The notes beneath the pieces are model-generated. The model was not told the origin of the DNA. It searched no databases and was given only the letters and a program-made list of their open reading frames with translations. From assembly GCA_017302435.1 (NCBI GenBank), contig JAFLDL010000025.1, positions 1 through 64,000 on the forward strand: a DNA stretch of 64,000 nt, read 5' to 3'. Positions within the stretch are counted from its first letter, which is position 1; the number at the start of each line of letters is the position of its first letter. The DNA is from Candidatus Accumulibacter necessarius. Lineage in GTDB: Bacteria > Pseudomonadota > Gammaproteobacteria > Burkholderiales > Rhodocyclaceae. Below are positions 47,297-56,410 of the stretch, piece after piece. Made by a program: the position numbers and the translations under genes.

Positions 47297-48286
47297 TTAC
47301 TTGTCGAAGGGCGTTGGCCGCGGGGTGTTGTCGGCGGACGGCGGCAGCAGGAGCATCTTGAAACTCGGCTGGTCGCCAGTCAGTGTCTTCAGGAAAGCGA
47401 CGATCCTGGCATTTTCCTCAGGCGTAAACTTCTTCCCGAGCTGCACGCGGCCCATGGTTTCGACCGCTTCGCTCAGGGTGTCGGCAGCACCGTCGTGGAA
47501 ATAGGGATAGGTCAGTTCGACGTTGCGCAAGGTCGGCACCTTGAAGTTGAAACGGTCGGCGTCCTTGCCGGTCACCGCGGAGCGCCCCTCGGCCGGGCTC
47601 GAGGCCTTGTACGGTCCGACAACGCCCATTTTCTGGAAGGAATTGCCGCCTACCGCGGCACCATTGCGACAAGCGACGCAGCCGCTGTCCTTGAACAGCG
47701 CATAGCCTTCCAGTTCCGTCTTGTTGAGGGCCTTCTTGTCACCCTTCAGCCACTTGTCGAAACGGGAATTCGGGGTGACCAGGGTCTCCTCGAAAGCAGC
47801 AATGGCCTGGGTGATGCGGTCGACATCGATTTTGTCAGAACCGAAGACCTGCTTGAATTCAGCCGCATAGCCGGGGATGGACTGCAACAGACTGACCGCT
47901 AGTTCATGCGTGAACGCCATCTCACCCGGGTTGGCGATCGGACCACCAGCCTGCGCCTTCAGATCCTTGGCGCGGCCGTCCCAGAACTGAGCGACGTTGA
48001 GGCTGGAGTTGAGCACCGTCGGCGAATTGATCGGGCCCTTCTGCCAGTTGTGGCCGATCGACGTCTTCAGGTTGTCCGAGCCTCCCATGGCCAGGTTTGG
48101 CAGGAGTTACAGGAGATGAAGCCGGACTTTGAGAGGCGAGGGTCGAAGTAAAGCTTGTTGCCCCGTTCCACCAGGGCTGGGTTGGTGACCTTGGCGGAGA
48201 CGATCGGCTTGATCGGCTCGTCGTTGGCCCCAGGTTGCAGCAATGCCGGCCATGGCAAGACTGGCGATGAGGATACGTCCTTTCAT
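47297..48286 (-). pseudogene. Dihaem cytochrome c peroxidase (CCP/MauG family), frameshifted and with damaged haem motifs
   Basis: Periplasmic dihaem peroxidase that reduces H2O2. ATG at 48286 starts the signal peptide MKGRILIASLAMAGIAA. An extra base in the GGGG run (48228-48231) shifts to the frame reading NDEPIKPIVSAKV, then LYFDPRLSKSGFISCNSC. A missing base at about 48096-48099 destroys the first haem histidine (CNSC-H lost). The frame then continues as NLAMGGSDNLKTSIGHNWQ to the stop at 47297. The second haem motif reads CVACR (47680-47666) instead of CxxCH, a substitution and not an indel. The rest (GPYKASSPAEGRSAVTGK, FKVPTLRNVELTYPYFHDGA) is well preserved, so the loss is recent or partly assembly error. 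An FNR-like promoter precedes it. Confidence 0.85.
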
Positions 48287-48394
48287 GATGACTCCCTGAC
48301 TGAGTTGAAACGAAAAGGTGGCGCCGCCGCTCCGACAAGACAGGCTTTGGTCCGCTGAGCCGCCACTGGAAGCTGCAGCAATTACCACACCGGG

Positions 48395-48435
48395 AATATA
48401 GGCATGCCATCTGTCGAGCCTTTGATGTAGGGCAA
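48395..48435 (-). promoter_or_regulatory. FNR/ANR-type class II promoter of the peroxidase gene
   Basis: On the minus strand TTGCC-CTAC-ATCAA (48435-48422) matches eight of ten bases of the FNR consensus TTGAT-N4-ATCAA. A TATATT -10 hexamer lies at 48400-48395. The implied start at about 48388 puts the site centre near -41, the class II activating position. Confidence 0.5.
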
Positions 48436-48648
48436 AGGACAATCAGAATGCGCCGGTGGCTAGATTGAACGGACGCGCAGGGCGCTGAAGAATCCCGCCA
48501 TAGGTGGATACTGAACCAGCGCGTTGCCAGGCTGCCCGGCCATCGATCACCGCAAACACTGTGCGACAGATTGGCGCAGTTGCAGTCACGACGGCGACCA
48601 AAGCGTAAAATTCGCCGCTTCGACTGCTGCAAGGTTCCACACTAACCC
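48436..48648. other. Intergenic region between the peroxidase promoter and regB
   Basis: No gene could be supported. A minus-strand frame of 65 codons (48640-48443) has no recognisable family, signal or ribosome site. A TAAAAT hexamer at about 48605 on the plus strand could be a -10 for regB, without a clear -35. Confidence 0.35.
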
Positions 48649-50010
48649 ATGACCCGAAGCCATCAGGCCCAGCCGCCTGCTTTTCTGTTGGCTACCGCCA
48701 ACTCCCTGACGAGGTTGGTGGCGCTGCGCCGGATTGAAGTACTCACGCAGGCCATGGTGCTGGTACTGGCCGTGGCGTGGCTTAAGATTCCGCTAGAGAT
48801 CGTGCCGATGACGGCGGTGATTGCATTGCTCGCCGCCGTCAATCTGTGGACCCAATGGCGAATTGATACCGGTGGCCCATGCTCTCCGGGAGAAGTGTTC
48901 GGTCATCTGGCGATCGACGTCGGCTGTCTCGCTGTGCTGCTCTATTTTGCCGGTGGCTCGGCCAACCCCTTCGTGTCGCTGTTCCTCCTGCCGCCGACGC
49001 TGGCCGCTGCCATGCTGCCCCCGAGGTACGCCTGGGCGATGGCGATACTGACTCTGTTTGCCTACACCTTTCTGATGTTCTGGAAGCTCCCGTTGCCGCC
49101 GCCGCAGGGCGATCTGGCGCAGATAGACGAACTCCTCGCGCGGGCTACCGGCGTTGCCACAGAACACGTCGCGCACGGCAGCGGCTTTGCGCTGCACGTG
49201 CTTGGCATGTGGCTCAACTTCGTCATCAGTGTCGTCGTCGTCGCCTTCTTCCTGACACGCATGGCGGCCGCCCTCAAGGAGCGTGAGCGCGAACTCGCCG
49301 CGGCCCGCGAGGATGCGCTGCGCAACGAACAGATCCTCTCCCTTGGCACCCTCGCTGCCGGCGCGGCGCACCAACTTGGGACGCCGCTCGGTACCATGGC
49401 CGTGGTCATCCGCGAACTCGAACTCAACCATGCCGGCAATGCTGAGTTGAAGGAAGACTTGCTGCTGTTGCGTGAGCAGGTCGATCGCTGCAAGCGGACG
49501 ATTTCGCAGATCCTCGCCTCGGCCGGGCAGGAACGCGACGAATGCCTGCGCTCGCTGGCGCTCGACGCCTACTTGCATCGTCTGCTTGACGAGTGGCAGA
49601 TCATTCGTCCGCATGCGCTGGTCAGCGTGACCCTGCACGGTGACCAGCCGGCACCGCTGATCGCTGCCGACCGCACGCTCGAGCAGGCGATCCTCAACCT
49701 GCTCGACAACGCGGCAGACGCCAACGGCGCAAGCTCCGAAGCGCTTCGTTTTTCAGCCCAGTGGGATGCCGATATTTGCCGCATCGAGATTCTCGATCGT
49801 GGGCCAGGCCTCGATGGCGAATCGGCGCAGCGGCTGGGCGAGGCATTCTTCACCACCAAGGCCGAAACGCGCGGCCTCGGTATCGGCCTGTTTCTCACCA
49901 ACGCCACTGTCGAGCGCTTCGGTGGCAGGGTCGAACTTTTCAACCGCGATGACCCGCAGGGTGGCGCCTGTACCCGCGTCACCCTGCCGCTGAACCGACT
50001 GAAGGCCTGA
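48649..50010 (+). CDS. regB: Redox-sensing histidine kinase, RegB/PrrB/ActS family
   Basis: 453 residues. About six membrane segments lie within 25-215, including the family's quinone-site motif GGSANPFVSLFLLP. The H-box is GAAHQLGTPLGTM (H241), and a cysteine in EQVDRCKRTISQIL lies in the region equivalent to the redox-active cysteine of RegB. ATPase motifs are NLLDNAADAN, DRGPGLD and TRGLGIGLFL. Family members read quinone or redox state and phosphorylate RegA to control energy-generating genes. regA follows after five bases. It diverges from the peroxidase gene, a plausible redox-regulated neighbour. Confidence 0.93.
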   Translation: MTRSHQAQPPAFLLATANSLTRLVALRRIEVLTQAMVLVLAVAWLKIPLEIVPMTAVIALLAAVNLWTQWRIDTGGPCSPGEVFGHLAIDVGCLAVLLYFAGGSANPFVSLFLLPPTLAAAMLPPRYAWAMAILTLFAYTFLMFWKLPLPPPQGDLAQIDELLARATGVATEHVAHGSGFALHVLGMWLNFVISVVVVAFFLTRMAAALKERERELAAAREDALRNEQILSLGTLAAGAAHQLGTPLGTMAVVIRELELNHAGNAELKEDLLLLREQVDRCKRTISQILASAGQERDECLRSLALDAYLHRLLDEWQIIRPHALVSVTLHGDQPAPLIAADRTLEQAILNLLDNAADANGASSEALRFSAQWDADICRIEILDRGPGLDGESAQRLGEAFFTTKAETRGLGIGLFLTNATVERFGGRVELFNRDDPQGGACTRVTLPLNRLKA

Positions 50011-50015
50011 CACCC

Positions 50016-50582
50016 ATGCTTGAACAAACACCGAGACTACCCGACGACGAGCGGTCGACGCTGCTTCTGGTCGACGACGATGACGCTTTTCGACGGGTGC
50101 TCGCGCGCGCACTTGATCGTCGGGGCTATGCCGTGACTGTCGCCGCCAACGTTGCAACGGCCCTCGTCAAGGCACACGCGCAAGCTCCCGAGTACGCCGT
50201 CATCGATCTCAAGATGCCGGGGGAATCGGGCCTGGTGCTGGTCGAGAAACTGATGGAACTCGACCCGAACACGCGCGTGCTCATGCTCACCGGGTACGCC
50301 AGCATTGCCACCGCGGTCGAAGCGATCAAGCTCGGCGCCATCCATTACCTGGCCAAACCCTGTGATGCCGACGAGGTGGTCGCGGCGCTCAACAAGAGCA
50401 GCAGCGGCGACTCGGCGATACCGGTCTCGGATTCGCCATTGTCGATCGACCGCCTCGAATGGGAACACATCCAGCGCGTGCTGGCCGAGCATCAGGGTAA
50501 TATCTCGGCGACCGCCCGCGCCTTGAAGATGCACCGCCGAACGCTGCAGCGCAAGCTCGGCAAACACCCGAGCCGGGAGTAG
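50016..50582 (+). CDS. regA: Response regulator, RegA/PrrA/ActR family
   Basis: 188 residues. Receiver domain with LLLVDDDDAFRRVLARAL, phospho-acceptor D64 in YAVIDLKMPGESGLVL, LMLTGYASIATAVEAIKLGA and YLAKP. A short linker leads to a Fis-type helix-turn-helix (HQGNISATARALKMHRRTLQRKL), the near-invariant DNA-binding helix of RegA/PrrA proteins. Cognate partner of RegB encoded immediately upstream. Confidence 0.95.
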   Translation: MLEQTPRLPDDERSTLLLVDDDDAFRRVLARALDRRGYAVTVAANVATALVKAHAQAPEYAVIDLKMPGESGLVLVEKLMELDPNTRVLMLTGYASIATAVEAIKLGAIHYLAKPCDADEVVAALNKSSSGDSAIPVSDSPLSIDRLEWEHIQRVLAEHQGNISATARALKMHRRTLQRKLGKHPSRE

Positions 50583-50584
50583 CC

Positions 50585-50989
50585 GTGACCAATAGCCCCG
50601 AGATTGCGCTGGCGCGCATGCGAATCGACAAGTGGCTGTGGGCAGCGCGCTTCTACAAGACGCGCTCGCTTGCGGCCCAGGCGATCGCCGCCGGTCACGT
50701 CAAGCTTGATGGCCATACCGTCAAAGCGGCTCGCGAGCTTCATGTCGGCGACCGCCTCGATGTGGCGACCGGTGAGGTCCCCTGGACTGTGGTCGTTCGC
50801 CGGCTCAACGAACAGCGCCGCCCGGCCAGTGAAGCGCAGCAACTTTACGCGGAAACCGCCGAGAGCAGCACGCGGCGTGCGGCGCTCCGGGAAGCAAGAC
50901 AACTCGCACCGGTTCCCGGCAGCGAACTGCGCGGCCGGCCAACCAAGAAAGCGCGAAGGCAGATCCGGGGCTTCAATGAAGGCTTGTGA
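50585..50989 (+). CDS. hslR: Ribosome-associated heat shock protein Hsp15 (S4 domain)
   Basis: 134 residues, GTG start two bases after the regA stop. S4 RNA-binding domain at the N-terminus: MRIDKWLWAARFYKTRSLAAQAI and GHVKLDGHTVKAARELHVGD. The basic C-terminus RGRPTKKARRQIR is typical. Hsp15 recycles 50S subunits stalled with nascent peptidyl-tRNA. Transcription with regBA is likely from the spacing, though the functions are unrelated. Confidence 0.93.
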   Translation: MTNSPEIALARMRIDKWLWAARFYKTRSLAAQAIAAGHVKLDGHTVKAARELHVGDRLDVATGEVPWTVVVRRLNEQRRPASEAQQLYAETAESSTRRAALREARQLAPVPGSELRGRPTKKARRQIRGFNEGL

Positions 50990-51058
50990 GGCCGCTGCCA
51001 TCGCGCCAGCCCCCTGCTTGCTGTCGAAGGGCATGCAAGTGATCCCTGAAGAGGTCGC

Positions 51059-51478
51059 ATGAGCTATCGTCTGCTGGCAGACGGCGTCGTCATCGTGCAC
51101 TTCCTGTTCATCGCCTTCGTCGTTGGCGGTGGCTTGCTGGTGCTGCGCTGGCCGAGGCTGGCCATGTTACACATTCCGGCCGCCTGCTGGGGCACCCTGA
51201 TCGAGTTGAGCGGCTGGATCTGCCCCCTGACGCCGCTGGAAAACGGCTTTCGTCAGGCGGCCGGCGAAGCCGGTTATCAGCAAAGCTTCATTGAGCATTA
51301 CCTGCTGCCAGTCATCTATCCGGCCGGGTTGACGCGCGGCATTCAGTTGGCCATGGCGGCGGCGGTGATCCTCATCAACCTGCTCATCTATGGGTGGCTT
51401 GTGCATCGACGCCGGCGGGCTCGATCCGGCGCCGAGCAGGCGGGAACGACCGCCGATTACCCTGGCAGGGGCTGCTGA
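51059..51478 (+). CDS. DUF2784 family membrane protein
   Basis: 139 residues with four predicted membrane segments (about 8-28, 33-55, 85-95 weak and 99-120). Family signatures are DGVVIVHFLFIAFVVGGGLLVLRWP, IELSGWICPLTPLEN and FIEHYLLPVIYP. Function is unknown. A GAGG ribosome site precedes the ATG; 69 bases separate it from hslR. Confidence 0.88.
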   Translation: MSYRLLADGVVIVHFLFIAFVVGGGLLVLRWPRLAMLHIPAACWGTLIELSGWICPLTPLENGFRQAAGEAGYQQSFIEHYLLPVIYPAGLTRGIQLAMAAAVILINLLIYGWLVHRRRRARSGAEQAGTTADYPGRGC

Positions 51479-51555
51479 CAGCCTGCCGCACATTGAACGG
51501 CACTGACCTGCGCAGAGCAACCGCCGGCTACGGCCGCACCTGCTCAATGTGTCTG

Positions 51556-52470
51556 CTACTCGGGCTTGCGCCTGGCGCGTGGGTGCGCCTGATCGTAGAC
51601 CGCGGCCAGGTGCTGAAAGTCGAGGTGGGTGTAGACCTGCGTCGAGGCGATACTGGCGTGGCCCAGCATCTCCTGCACCGCGCGCAGGTCGCCAGAGGAC
51701 TGCAAGACGTGCGAGGCGAAGGAATGGCGCAGCATGTGCGGGTGTACCCGCGCCGGCAGCCCCTGCACCAGGCCACGCCGGTGCAGCCGCAACTGGATCA
51801 TGCGCATGCCCAGACGGGTACCGCGCTGGCTGACGAAGAGCGCCGTTTCGTCGGCCGTCGCGAGCCTTCTGCGCTGCGCTGCCCAGAGCGACACCGCCGC
51901 CCTGGCCTTGCTTCCCACGGGCACGAGGCGCAGCTTGCTGCGTTTGCCAAGGACGCGCACTTCGCCCGCCAACAGATCCTCCAGACAGGAGAGGTCGAGC
52001 GCCGCGAGTTCGGCGAGGCGCAGGCCCGAAGAGTAGAACAGCTCGAACATCGCCTGATCGCGCAACTGCAGCAGGCTTTCGCCTTCGGTCGCCAACAGGC
52101 GGCTGGCTTCATCGGGCGATAGTGCCTTTGGCAGCGCTTTCGGGCTCTTCGGCGGCCGGACGCTGTCTACCGGGTTGCGCGTGACGGTATCGTGTTGGCC
52201 AAGCCAGCGATAAAAACCTCGCCAGGCTGAAAGCGTGCGCCCAAGTGAGCGGCCGCCGAGGCCCCGGGCATGCAGCTGGGCAACGAAACGACGGACATGA
52301 TGCGCCTCGATGGCGGCGAAGCCGCAGTCGCCAGCCAATTCTCCGATCAGACTGCAGAGCAGTTCGAGGTCGTGCCGATAGCTCCTGACTGTATGCGCCG
52401 ACAGTCGTCGCTGCTGGGCGAGTTCGCCCAGGTAGGCGTTGACGCTGGTGGTGCGGGCTTCGACAGTCAT
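51556..52470 (-). CDS. xerC: Tyrosine recombinase XerC
   Basis: Resolves chromosome dimers at dif together with XerD. 304 residues from MTVEARTTSVNAYLGEL; an ATG 34 codons upstream lies inside the DUF484 gene. SAM-like N-terminal domain (LSAHTVRSYRHDLELL) and catalytic domain with RLAELAALDLSCL (Arg I), HPHMLRHSFASHVLQ (HxLR), LGHASIASTQVYTHL (His and nucleophile Tyr). Last gene of dapF-DUF484-xerC, the arrangement also found in gammaproteobacteria, 10 bases after DUF484. Confidence 0.95.
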   Translation of the reverse strand: MTVEARTTSVNAYLGELAQQRRLSAHTVRSYRHDLELLCSLIGELAGDCGFAAIEAHHVRRFVAQLHARGLGGRSLGRTLSAWRGFYRWLGQHDTVTRNPVDSVRPPKSPKALPKALSPDEASRLLATEGESLLQLRDQAMFELFYSSGLRLAELAALDLSCLEDLLAGEVRVLGKRSKLRLVPVGSKARAAVSLWAAQRRRLATADETALFVSQRGTRLGMRMIQLRLHRRGLVQGLPARVHPHMLRHSFASHVLQSSGDLRAVQEMLGHASIASTQVYTHLDFQHLAAVYDQAHPRARRKPE

Positions 52471-52480
52471 TGCCCGATTG

Positions 52481-53134
52481 TCAGCCCAGCACGCGCGCCA
52501 GGGCGGCCGAGGCCATTTCCCCGAGACGCTCGAGGTAGATCGTCCCCATTCCAGCGTAGAAGCGCTCGCCATCCTCGCTGCCGAGGGCGATCAGCCCGAT
52601 CGTGCCACCACCATGGCGCATCGCTATCAGCCCTTGCGAGCGAACATGGGTCGAAGCCTCACCGAACCACGAAGAGGTCTCGAAGCCGCTCGTCGAACCA
52701 CAGTAGGGTTGGGTCAGCGTTTCAGCAAATGCCTGCAACTCCTGGCTGACGTCGGCAAATTCAGGCAGCTCGTCACTGCCCTCGGGGCGATGCCAGAGAC
52801 GCACGGCAACGTGCGGCACGGCGAAATCGTCACGGAGGTGGAAATTCAAGGTGTGCAATACCGACTGAAAACTTCTGGTGGCAATCATCGCAACCGCCAG
52901 TCGGTGCATCTTTTGGCTGATCGCATCGTTTTCCTCGCCGAACTGCAGCAGCTCGCCCATCTTGCCTTCGAGTTGCTTGTTCTTGTCGCGCAGTGCCAGC
53001 ATCTGCCGTTCAGTGATCGATATCGTTCGACCACCATGCGGATGAGGCACGACCACGTTCGCGATCAGATCCGCATGCTGCTCGAAAAATCGCGGATTCT
53101 CCTGAAGGTAACGCGCTACTTCTTCCGATCTCAT
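52481..53134 (-). CDS. DUF484 family protein
   Basis: 217 residues. Begins [24 protein letters not shown], the DUF484 signature, with a short coiled-coil segment ([19 protein letters not shown]) and a GAF-like remainder. Function not established; conserved between dapF and xerC across proteobacteria. ATG overlaps the dapF stop by four bases. Confidence 0.92.
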   Translation of the reverse strand: MRSEEVARYLQENPRFFEQHADLIANVVVPHPHGGRTISITERQMLALRDKNKQLEGKMGELLQFGEENDAISQKMHRLAVAMIATRSFQSVLHTLNFHLRDDFAVPHVAVRLWHRPEGSDELPEFADVSQELQAFAETLTQPYCGSTSGFETSSWFGEASTHVRSQGLIAMRHGGGTIGLIALGSEDGERFYAGMGTIYLERLGEMASAALARVLG

Positions 53135-53961
53135 AACTCAATCTCTCCCTTGAAGACGGTGACGGCGGGGCCAGTCATCAGAACCGGGCTGCCTGTCCCG
53201 TTCCAGGCAATGCTCAGCTCGCCGCCGCGCATGGCAACGCAGACCGGAGAATCAAGCAGGCCGCGGGCAATCCCGGCCACCGCGGCAGCGCAAGCGCCCG
53301 TGCCGCAGGCCAGTGTTTCACCCACGCCACGTTCAAAAACGCGCAGGCGAATCGTGTGCCGGTCCACGACCTGCATGAAGCCCGCGTTGACCCGCTGTGG
53401 AAAGCGCGTATGCGACTCGATCAGCGGCCCCTGGCGGTCGACTGGCGCGGTGTCAACATTGACAACCAGCTGGACTGCGTGCGGATTGCCCATGCCAACG
53501 GCGGTGATGGCGATTTCATCGTCAGCGAGCGGGAGCACTTGCAGCAGGTCGTCGGTGGTACTGACAAATGGAATCTGATCCGGGGCGAAAACCGGCAGAC
53601 CCATGTCGACGGTCACCGCACCATCTTCCTCAAGTCGCGGAACGATCACGCCGCGCAGGGTCTCGACGCGAATCTCGCGCTTGTCCGTCAGGTCCTGCTC
53701 ATGCACGAAACGAACAAAGCAGCGTGCACCGTTACCGCACTGCTCGACCTCGCCCCCATCGGCATTGAAAATCCGATAGCGGAAATCAACGCCAGCCAGC
53801 CCGGTCGGCTCGACCAGCAGGACCTGGTCGCAACCAATGCCGAAATGACGGTCAGCCAGGAAGCGCAGCTGCTCAACCGTCAGCTCGACCGACTGGCGAA
53901 CACCGTCAAGAACGACAAAGTCGTTGCCCAGTCCGTGCATCTTGACAAATGTCAGTTTCAT
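53131..53961 (-). CDS. dapF: Diaminopimelate epimerase
   Basis: Converts LL- to meso-diaminopimelate for lysine and peptidoglycan. 276 residues from [17 protein letters not shown]; an ATG two codons earlier (53967) directly abuts the upstream stop and is also possible. The two catalytic cysteines are in [12 protein letters not shown] and [16 protein letters not shown]. It is the first of dapF-DUF484-xerC and follows the GNAT gene without a gap. Confidence 0.97.
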   Translation of the reverse strand: MKLTFVKMHGLGNDFVVLDGVRQSVELTVEQLRFLADRHFGIGCDQVLLVEPTGLAGVDFRYRIFNADGGEVEQCGNGARCFVRFVHEQDLTDKREIRVETLRGVIVPRLEEDGAVTVDMGLPVFAPDQIPFVSTTDDLLQVLPLADDEIAITAVGMGNPHAVQLVVNVDTAPVDRQGPLIESHTRFPQRVNAGFMQVVDRHTIRLRVFERGVGETLACGTGACAAAVAGIARGLLDSPVCVAMRGGELSIAWNGTGSPVLMTGPAVTVFKGEIEL

Positions 53962-53967
53962 CGTCAT

Positions 53968-54579
53968 TCAGGATGGTGCAGCCTGCGCAAGCAGTGACCT
54001 GGCCATTATAAAGTCGTCCATGAGGAAGCCGTTGCCAATATCGACGCAGACCGATTCGCGTATGGCGAAGCCCTGTTTGCCGTAGGCCGCGATGGCGCGT
54101 TCGTTGCGCTTGTTGACCGCCAGAATGAGCGTCTGGCAGCCGGCCGTCCGGGCGTGGGAAACCACCTGGTCGATGAGTCGGGCGCCAATTCCCGATCGCT
54201 GCCGGGCCGGGTCAACGTAGAGCTTGTCGAGCTTCATCTCGCCGCCTCCGGTGACCATGCACGACGAAAACCCGGCCAGCTGGCCATCGACACTCGCCTG
54301 ATCCCACCAGACCTGCGGCATCGTCAGTTCCTCAAGCAGGCGCTGCCGGCTATAACGCTGCTCGAGCATGAAGTCGATCTGCTCCTGGGTGATGATCCCG
54401 GGGTAAGTCTGCTGCCAGACCAGGCGTGCGAGCGCGATCACGGACTCGACATCGGCAGGGGCAACGGGTGCGATCAAGACGTCCAATTGGCCGGCTTTGT
54501 CAGTCGGGCCTGAGGCGCGTGTCGCTTGACCCGGCGCTCGTCTGCCGCGGCGGCGGTTGCCTGATTCACCCCGCTTCAC
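53968..54579 (-). CDS. GNAT family N-acetyltransferase
   Basis: 203 residues. The first 30 are basic and poorly structured (MKRGESGNRRRGRRAPG), then a GNAT fold with the acetyl-CoA loop LYVDPARQRSGIGARLIDQVV (about 122-142) and KRNERAIAAYGKQGFAI. Substrate unknown. The GTG start overlaps the pyk stop (GTGA), and the stop directly abuts the dapF start codon, so pyk, this gene and dapF-DUF484-xerC may be one transcript. Confidence 0.88.
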   Translation of the reverse strand: MKRGESGNRRRGRRAPGQATRASGPTDKAGQLDVLIAPVAPADVESVIALARLVWQQTYPGIITQEQIDFMLEQRYSRQRLLEELTMPQVWWDQASVDGQLAGFSSCMVTGGGEMKLDKLYVDPARQRSGIGARLIDQVVSHARTAGCQTLILAVNKRNERAIAAYGKQGFAIRESVCVDIGNGFLMDDFIMARSLLAQAAPS

Positions 54580-55988
54580 GCGCGGACGATTCGTACGCTG
54601 TCGGTGCTGCCGGCACGCGGTCCGGCAGACCCAAAGACGAACGCCACCAGGTCGCCCTCGCGTACGATCCCCGCGGCACGGGCAGCCGCGATGGCCAGTC
54701 GCAATTGCTCGTTGGCATCGAGGTTCTCGGGCAGTACGAGCGGCTGCACGCCCCAGACCAGCGAAAGTCCACCAAGCACCTGGGCATTGGCCGAGATACC
54801 GGCAATCGGGACCCTGGGTCGGAACGCAGCAACCCGATGCGCCGTTTCACCGCTGCGAGTCGGGCACAGGATCGCGGCCACGCCTAGCTCCTCCGCTGCT
54901 TGCACCGCGGCGTGCGCGACCGCCCACGCCACACGGTCGCCATCGGCCCCTGCGGCTTCCGGAACGACACGTTGGCGCGGCCAGGCCTCGGCCGACTCGG
55001 CAACTTCGCCCATCATGCGCACGGTTTCGTTCGGAAACAGCCCCACCGCTGTTTCTTCCGACAGCATCAAGGCGTCAGTACCGTCGAGCACCGCGTTGGC
55101 CACGTCGTTGACTTCGGCGCGCGTCGGCAAGGGTGAGCGCGTCATTGACTCAAGCATCTGCGTGGCGGTGATCACCGGCTTTCCCGCCATATTGCAGAAA
55201 CGGATGATCTCCTTCTGCAGCAGCGGCACGCTTCGCGCCGGCATCTGGATGCCGAGGTCGCCGCGCGCGACCATCACCGCGTCGGCCACGCGGACGATAT
55301 CGGCGAGGTTGTCGATCGCTGCGGCGGTCTCGATCTTGGGCACCAGCGCCGGTCGCACGCCGCGCTTGGGAAGCATGGCACGTACGCGCTCGACGTCTTC
55401 GGCCCGGCGTACGAACGAGAGACCGAGGAAGTCCACCTTCGCAGCAATCGCCATCTCGAGCGCCAGCGCATCGCGATCGGTAAAGGGCTCGACGTGCGCC
55501 TCGGCGCGCGGCAGATGCATGCCCTTGCGCGATCGTAGCGTGCCGCCGCGCACGACTTCGGTGCGCACGTCATTACCGACCGAGGTCAGCACCCGCAGGA
55601 CGATCGCACCGTCGGCGAGGTAGACGTCGTCGTTGGGGCGTACCCAATGCGCCAGGTCGGTCAAGGTCGTGGCGACGTGATGTGCATCGCCCTTGCCGTC
55701 GTCGCTGCCGCTCAGGATGAACTCCTGGCCACTGACGAGTTCCACCTCGTCGCCTGCCACCAGGCCTGAACGGATTTTCGGACCGGGCAAGTCGACCAGC
55801 ACGCCGATATTGCGGCCTAGGACCTGCGCCAGCTCGCGCACCCGGCGAACGTTGTTGCTGTGCGTCTCCATGTCGGCGTGCGCAGCATTCAGTCGCACGA
55901 CATCGACGCCGGCTTCCAGCAATTGGCGCAGTGGCCCGGGTGCAGCGGTGGCGGGGCCAATCGTGGCCACAATCTTCGTTCGACGCAT
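54576..55988 (-). CDS. pyk: Pyruvate kinase
   Basis: Last step of glycolysis: phosphoenolpyruvate plus ADP to pyruvate plus ATP. 470 residues. RTKIVATIGPAT start, VDLPGPKIR, catalytic segment FLGLSFVRRAEDVE, LVPKIET, MVARGDLGIQMP and PVITATQMLESMTRSPLPTRAEVNDVANAVLDG. A C-terminal allosteric domain is present. ATG at 55988, after GAGGAG; a GTG codon directly before it is in frame. The tRNA terminator at 56036-56060 separates it from the upstream tRNA. Confidence 0.97.
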   Translation of the reverse strand: MRRTKIVATIGPATAAPGPLRQLLEAGVDVVRLNAAHADMETHSNNVRRVRELAQVLGRNIGVLVDLPGPKIRSGLVAGDEVELVSGQEFILSGSDDGKGDAHHVATTLTDLAHWVRPNDDVYLADGAIVLRVLTSVGNDVRTEVVRGGTLRSRKGMHLPRAEAHVEPFTDRDALALEMAIAAKVDFLGLSFVRRAEDVERVRAMLPKRGVRPALVPKIETAAAIDNLADIVRVADAVMVARGDLGIQMPARSVPLLQKEIIRFCNMAGKPVITATQMLESMTRSPLPTRAEVNDVANAVLDGTDALMLSEETAVGLFPNETVRMMGEVAESAEAWPRQRVVPEAAGADGDRVAWAVAHAAVQAAEELGVAAILCPTRSGETAHRVAAFRPRVPIAGISANAQVLGGLSLVWGVQPLVLPENLDANEQLRLAIAAARAAGIVREGDLVAFVFGSAGPRAGSTDSVRIVRA

Positions 55989-56035
55989 CACTTGCTCCTC
56001 GAATGGTCCGGCATCCAGCTTCGGCTGCCGACCAA

Positions 56036-56060
56036 CAAAAAAGCCACCCCAAGGAGTGGC
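56036..56060 (-). terminator. Terminator after the tRNA-Thr-like gene
   Basis: Inverted repeat GCCACTCC/GGGGTGGC (56060-56043 read on the minus strand), followed by six T (56042-56037). It lies 18 bases beyond the tRNA 3' end and before pyk. Confidence 0.75.
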
Positions 56061-56078
56061 CTAACTGACTGCTCTTGT

Positions 56079-56152
56079 TGGTGCCCCCAGTCGGAATCGA
56101 ACCAACGCCTGATGATTACAAATCAACTGCACGACCTTCATGCTACGGGGGC
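56079..56152 (-). tRNA. Divergent tRNA-Thr (anticodon UGU)
   Basis: A 74-base cloverleaf can be drawn with encoded CCA. Acceptor GCCCCCG/TGGGGGC, discriminator A, T-arm GTTGG-TTCGATT-CCGAC, four-base variable loop and anticodon loop TTTGTAA (U34 G35 U36) fit threonine, including G1-C72 and C2-G71. Oddities: the D-arm GCAT-GAAGGTC-GTGC has a seven-base loop, G at position 14 and C at 21 in place of the near-invariant A residues, and a T-T mismatch breaks the anticodon stem. A good terminator follows. It may be a functional divergent isoacceptor or a decaying copy. Confidence 0.7.
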
Positions 56153-56410
56153 ACGCTCTGTTGCACGGAGAGATTATAGCTCAAGCTCAAGCCTGGGTAC
56201 CACCTTGCCGCCTTCCCGGCAAGGGCCACCGTGCATCTCCCAGCCGATGCCTCCCATCAACAGCCGCTGGCAGGGCAACCCGTTGAGCTGTTGAGCCAAG
56301 GTCAATTGTTCTGCCAGTAACCAGCCTGCGGCACAGGCTGTCCGGCGCATTCTTTCGCAGGCGTGGACCGCCTGTTAGAATCCCCCTGACTGTCATTTCG
56401 ATGGAAAACC

